DNA of 27,390 nucleotides from an uncultured Moraxella sp. (GTDB lineage: Bacteria > Pseudomonadota > Gammaproteobacteria > Pseudomonadales > Moraxellaceae), in contig CAKAQU010000005.1 of assembly GCA_916720335.1 (NCBI GenBank), forward strand, positions 1-27,390, written 5' to 3'. Both the position numbers and the translations under genes were made by a program. This document shows, one piece after another, positions 24,965-27,390 of this stretch. Numbering within the stretch: position 1 is the first letter of the stretch; each line of letters begins with the position of its first letter. Under the pieces are notes generated by a model. The model searched no databases and was not told where the DNA came from. It worked only from the letters and a program-made list of their open reading frames with translations.

Positions 24965-24983
24965 ATTGATGACAGTCATCAAT
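24965..24983. promoter_or_regulatory. 19-bp perfect palindrome upstream of the fumarase promoter
   Basis: ATTGATGAC-A-GTCATCAAT has exact 9-base arms around one central base. It lies 30 bases after the AAA+ stop and 18 bases before the fumarase -35 element. A regulator operator is the simplest reading. There is no T-run for a terminator, and the 7-base gap between TTGAT and ATCAA does not fit FNR. Confidence 0.5.
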
Positions 24984-25001
24984 AATTTGGCAGTTTGGAA
25001 A

Positions 25002-25030
25002 ATGACAGTGCGGGTTTTTTTTGTTAAAAT
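25002..25030 (+). promoter_or_regulatory. Sigma-70-type promoter of the fumarase gene
   Basis: -35 ATGACA (25002-25007, one mismatch from consensus), 17-base spacer, -10 TAAAAT (25025-25030). The transcript would start near 25037 and reach ATG 25121 after about 85 bases; AAAGGA lies just upstream of the ATG. Confidence 0.65.
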
Positions 25031-25120
25031 AGCCGTACTGTTTATTTTTTTATTTAAAAAATAAATCTAGTTAGCTTGCCGCCAACCAACTATGTAAAAT
25101 TTACGTCAAAAGGATAATCC

Positions 25121-26647
25121 ATGACTATTATTAAGCAAGAAGATTTTATTGAATCTATTTGTGATGCATTTCAATATATTAGTTATTACCACCCGACCGA
25201 TTATATTAAAGCCTTAACTGAAGCTTTAGAGCGTGAAGAGAATCCAGCCGCAAAGGATGCTATGACTCAAATTTTAGTCAATAGTCGTATGTGCGCTGAA
25301 GGTCATCGTCCTATCTGCCAAGATACGGGCATTGCGACGGTGTTTTTAAAAATTGGTATGAATGTGCAGTGGGACAGCACTATGACAATTGCTGAAATGG
25401 TTAATGAAGGTGTTCGTCGTGCTTATACCAACGCAGACAATACACTACGTGCATCTGTCTTGGCTGACCCTGCTGGAAAGCGCATTAATACCAAAGATAA
25501 TACTCCCGCAGTGATTCATATGGAGGTAGTTGCTGGCGACAAAGTTGAAGTAACTTGTGCAGCCAAGGGCGGCGGTAGTGAAAATAAATCAAAACTTGCC
25601 ATGCTAAATCCGTCGGACAGTATTGTGGATTGGGTATTAAAAACAGTGCCAGAAATGGGTGCTGGCTGGTGTCCACCGGGTATTTTAGGAATCGGTATTG
25701 GCGGTACTCCTGAGAAAGCAACACTTTTGGCAAAAGAATCGTTGATGAGCCATATTGACATTCATGAATTGCAAGATAAAGCTAAAAGTGGCGCAGAATT
25801 AACCACAACCGAAGCTTTAAGATTGGAATTATACGAAAAAGTCAACGCACTTGGTATTGGTGCTCAAGGTTTGGGCGGTTTAACTACTGTGCTTGATGTG
25901 AAGATTTTAGACTATCCAACACATGCGGCGTCTAAGCCTGTGGCAATGATTCCAAACTGTGCTGCTACTCGTCATGTAGAATTTGAATTAGATGGTTCAG
26001 GTCCTGTTGAGCTTTTGCCACCTGATTTTGATGTCTATCCTGATATTACCTACAATCCTGAAAATGGAAAACGCGTTAATGTAGACACATTAACTAAAGA
26101 AGAAATTGCCGATTGGCAAACGGGTGATGTGTTATTATTGTCAGGCAAAATTTATACTGGTCGTGATGCCGCCCATAAACGCATGACGGATATGTTGAAT
26201 CGAGGTGAGCCTTTACCAGTTGATTTTACAAACAAAATCATTTATTACGTTGGACCTGTTGATCCTGTGCGTGATGAAGTGGTTGGACCTGCTGGACCAA
26301 CAACTGCGACGCGCATGGATAAATTTACTCGCCAAATGCTTGAACAAACAGGGCTTTTGGGTATGATTGGTAAATCAGAACGCGGTCAAATTGCTTGCCA
26401 AGCCATTGCAGATAATAAAGCAGTGTATTTAATGGCGGTCGGTGGTTCGGCGTATTTGGTATCAAAAGCGATTAAAAAAGCTAAGGTAGTTGCCTTTGCT
26501 GAACTTGGCATGGAAGCAATCTATGAATTTGAAGTTAAAGACATGCCTGTAACTGTCGCTGTGGATAGTCGCGGTACCTCGGTTCATGCGACCGCTCCAA
26601 AAATTTGGCAAGCCAAAATTGGTAAAATTCCTGTCAAACAAGACTAA
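25121..26647 (+). CDS. Class I (iron-sulfur) fumarate hydratase
   Basis: Interconverts fumarate and malate in the TCA cycle using an oxygen-sensitive [4Fe-4S] cluster. Candidate cluster ligands are Cys66 (CQDTG), Cys184 (GWCPPG) and Cys280 (PNCAATRH), with spacings near those of other class I enzymes. Conserved segments include RPICQDTGIA, KGGGSENKS, GIGGTPEKA, GPAGPTTATRMDKF and a C-terminal domain with GRDAAHKRM and VDSRGTSVH. Length 508 residues fits the fused single-chain type (FumA/FumB-like). AAAGGATAATCC before ATG 25121 provides a ribosome-binding site. It is probably monocistronic, between its own promoter and terminator. I leave the symbol open because fumA and fumB cannot be told apart here. 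Confidence 0.95.
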   Translation: MTIIKQEDFIESICDAFQYISYYHPTDYIKALTEALEREENPAAKDAMTQILVNSRMCAEGHRPICQDTGIATVFLKIGMNVQWDSTMTIAEMVNEGVRRAYTNADNTLRASVLADPAGKRINTKDNTPAVIHMEVVAGDKVEVTCAAKGGGSENKSKLAMLNPSDSIVDWVLKTVPEMGAGWCPPGILGIGIGGTPEKATLLAKESLMSHIDIHELQDKAKSGAELTTTEALRLELYEKVNALGIGAQGLGGLTTVLDVKILDYPTHAASKPVAMIPNCAATRHVEFELDGSGPVELLPPDFDVYPDITYNPENGKRVNVDTLTKEEIADWQTGDVLLLSGKIYTGRDAAHKRMTDMLNRGEPLPVDFTNKIIYYVGPVDPVRDEVVGPAGPTTATRMDKFTRQMLEQTGLLGMIGKSERGQIACQAIADNKAVYLMAVGGSAYLVSKAIKKAKVVAFAELGMEAIYEFEVKDMPVTVAVDSRGTSVHATAPKIWQAKIGKIPVKQD

Positions 26648-26664
26648 AAATCAAATTCATCATC

Positions 26665-26697
26665 AAATCCCCTTTATGTTTAAAGGGGATTTTATTT
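26665..26697. terminator. Rho-independent terminator between the fumarase and C13 peptidase genes
   Basis: AAATCCCCTTTA (26665-26676), loop TGTT, TAAAGGGGATTT (26681-26692): a perfect 12-base stem followed by TTATTT on the plus strand. The stem overlaps the stop codon (26692-26694) of the convergent peptidase gene. The minus-strand side has no immediate T-run, so it mainly serves fumarase. Confidence 0.85.
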
Positions 26698-27390
26698 GGC
26701 TTGCACTGTTTCTTGGGTATCGTGATAAAATAAAGCTTTTTCAAATTCAGGAAGAGCGGTTTTCATCAGACTACCAACAACCATTTGCGGTTCAGAAGGT
26801 TCAAAGCCAAGCAAGGCTTCTCGTTCTTTGATTCGTTGGATGGCTTGTTTAAAAGCACTTTCAAAACTGGTATTGGCTCGCAAAGCTTCAGCAAAAAATG
26901 CTTCTCCAAAATAACTAAGTTCAGCGCCAGGCTGACAGCCGAAACTGGCTCGGTCGGCTTTTGAGGCGGTAATAATCACGGTGGTTGGTGAGGACAATTC
27001 ATCAATAAATGTGCCTGAATAGCAAGATGATACTACAATCACTCGCCAACGTATACCTGCATTATCCAGTGTTTGTTTTAACCATTTTGGATTAATATCT
27101 TCTAATTCTAAGGGTGGATTGTCCAGTACAATGTCGCCTAAAACCTTACCAGATTCATCCACTGCACCATGTGAACTTAGGACTAAAAATAACACGTCTT
27201 CACTGGCATTCATTTTTTTACCAAGATGTTTTAAGACGCGGTCAAGACTGGTTTGACTGGCGATAGGCTCAGATTGCCAAGTATATGGGTTATTGACCAA
27301 TGCCAACGAGCGACCTTTCATACCAAAACGCACATCAAAGAGTCGCTGGGCTTCGGTGATTTCACCTGCAAAAACACTTTCAGGATAACC
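26692..27390 (-). CDS. C13-family (legumain/caspase-like) cysteine peptidase; N-terminal part outside window
   Basis: The last 232 codons of a clan CD cysteine peptidase. The frame is still open at the right edge, where translation begins GYPESVFAGEITEAQRLFD, so the GTG at 27333 is an internal valine and not the start. The catalytic dyad is visible: His in FLVLSSHGAVDE (visible residue 74) and Cys in VVSSCYSGTFID (visible residue 123, codon 27022-27024). The segment RFGMKGRSLALVNNP is typical of bacterial C13 proteins, which in Moraxellaceae often have an N-terminal membrane or transport part that cannot be seen here. It is convergent with the fumarase gene and shares its terminator region. 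Substrate unknown. Confidence 0.85.
   Translation of the reverse strand, partial: GYPESVFAGEITEAQRLFDVRFGMKGRSLALVNNPYTWQSEPIASQTSLDRVLKHLGKKMNASEDVLFLVLSSHGAVDESGKVLGDIVLDNPPLELEDINPKWLKQTLDNAGIRWRVIVVSSCYSGTFIDELSSPTTVIITASKADRASFGCQPGAELSYFGEAFFAEALRANTSFESAFKQAIQRIKEREALLGFEPSEPQMVVGSLMKTALPEFEKALFYHDTQETVQAK

Noticed and set aside
24965..24983. Terminator for the AAA+ gene
   Set aside because: The palindrome has a one-base centre and no following T-run, so it cannot form a normal Rho-independent terminator.
27331..27333. GTG at 27333 as start of the C13 peptidase
   Set aside because: The frame continues without a stop to the window edge, and the upstream residues fit the family, so this codon is an internal valine.

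Overview
The window looks like chromosome of a low-GC gammaproteobacterium of the Moraxellaceae (Moraxella/Psychrobacter-like). This is a judgement from gene content and style: RpoH, NudC, BolA, a DUF3015 protein beside a DUF4105 protein, a C13 peptidase beside a class I fumarase, and A+T-rich spacers. No 16S rRNA or other phylogenetic marker is present, so the genus is not established. I see no tRNA, rRNA, insertion sequence, prophage or CRISPR array.

Region 1 (1-9661) is a surface-adhesin and type I secretion locus. It opens inside a very large Ig-like repeat protein (2-4234, 5' end outside the window). The repeats alternate between two domain types, and one type carries a canonical EF-hand-like Ca2+ loop. 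The protein ends in a short RTX-like C-terminal region. After a strong terminator come a TolC-family outer-membrane channel, a LapB-type ABC exporter whose C39-like N-domain lacks a catalytic cysteine, and an HlyD/LapC-type adaptor. Together these form a complete exporter whose obvious cargo is the adhesin.

Region 2 (9662-12756) holds a secreted WG-repeat protein, a convergent small oxidoreductase-like Cys protein, and a likely operon of an M48 lipoprotein metalloprotease, a BolA protein and a small lipoprotein, closed by a terminator.

Region 3 (12757-15371) holds a TusA-family sulfur carrier with its own promoter, the heat-shock sigma factor RpoH with an unusual acidic N-terminal extension, ThiS without an adjacent thiG, and a convergent NudC.

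Region 4 (15372-18102) carries a DUF3015 periplasmic protein and a DUF4105 (Lnb-type) protein. Region 5 (18103-24934) starts with uvrA, followed by closely spaced, strikingly A+T-rich genes: an RsiV-like (DUF3298-type) exported protein, a TatD hydrolase, the tRNA ct6A cyclase TcdA, and an unassigned AAA+ ATPase. Region 6 (24935-27390) is a class I fumarase with a good promoter and an upstream 19-bp palindrome, then a convergent C13 (legumain/caspase-like) peptidase cut by the right edge.

Most of the window is ordinary housekeeping sequence. The parts most worth a second look are the EF-hand/Ig repeat architecture of the adhesin, the RpoH extension, the orphan AAA+ ATPase, and two precise palindromes near promoters.
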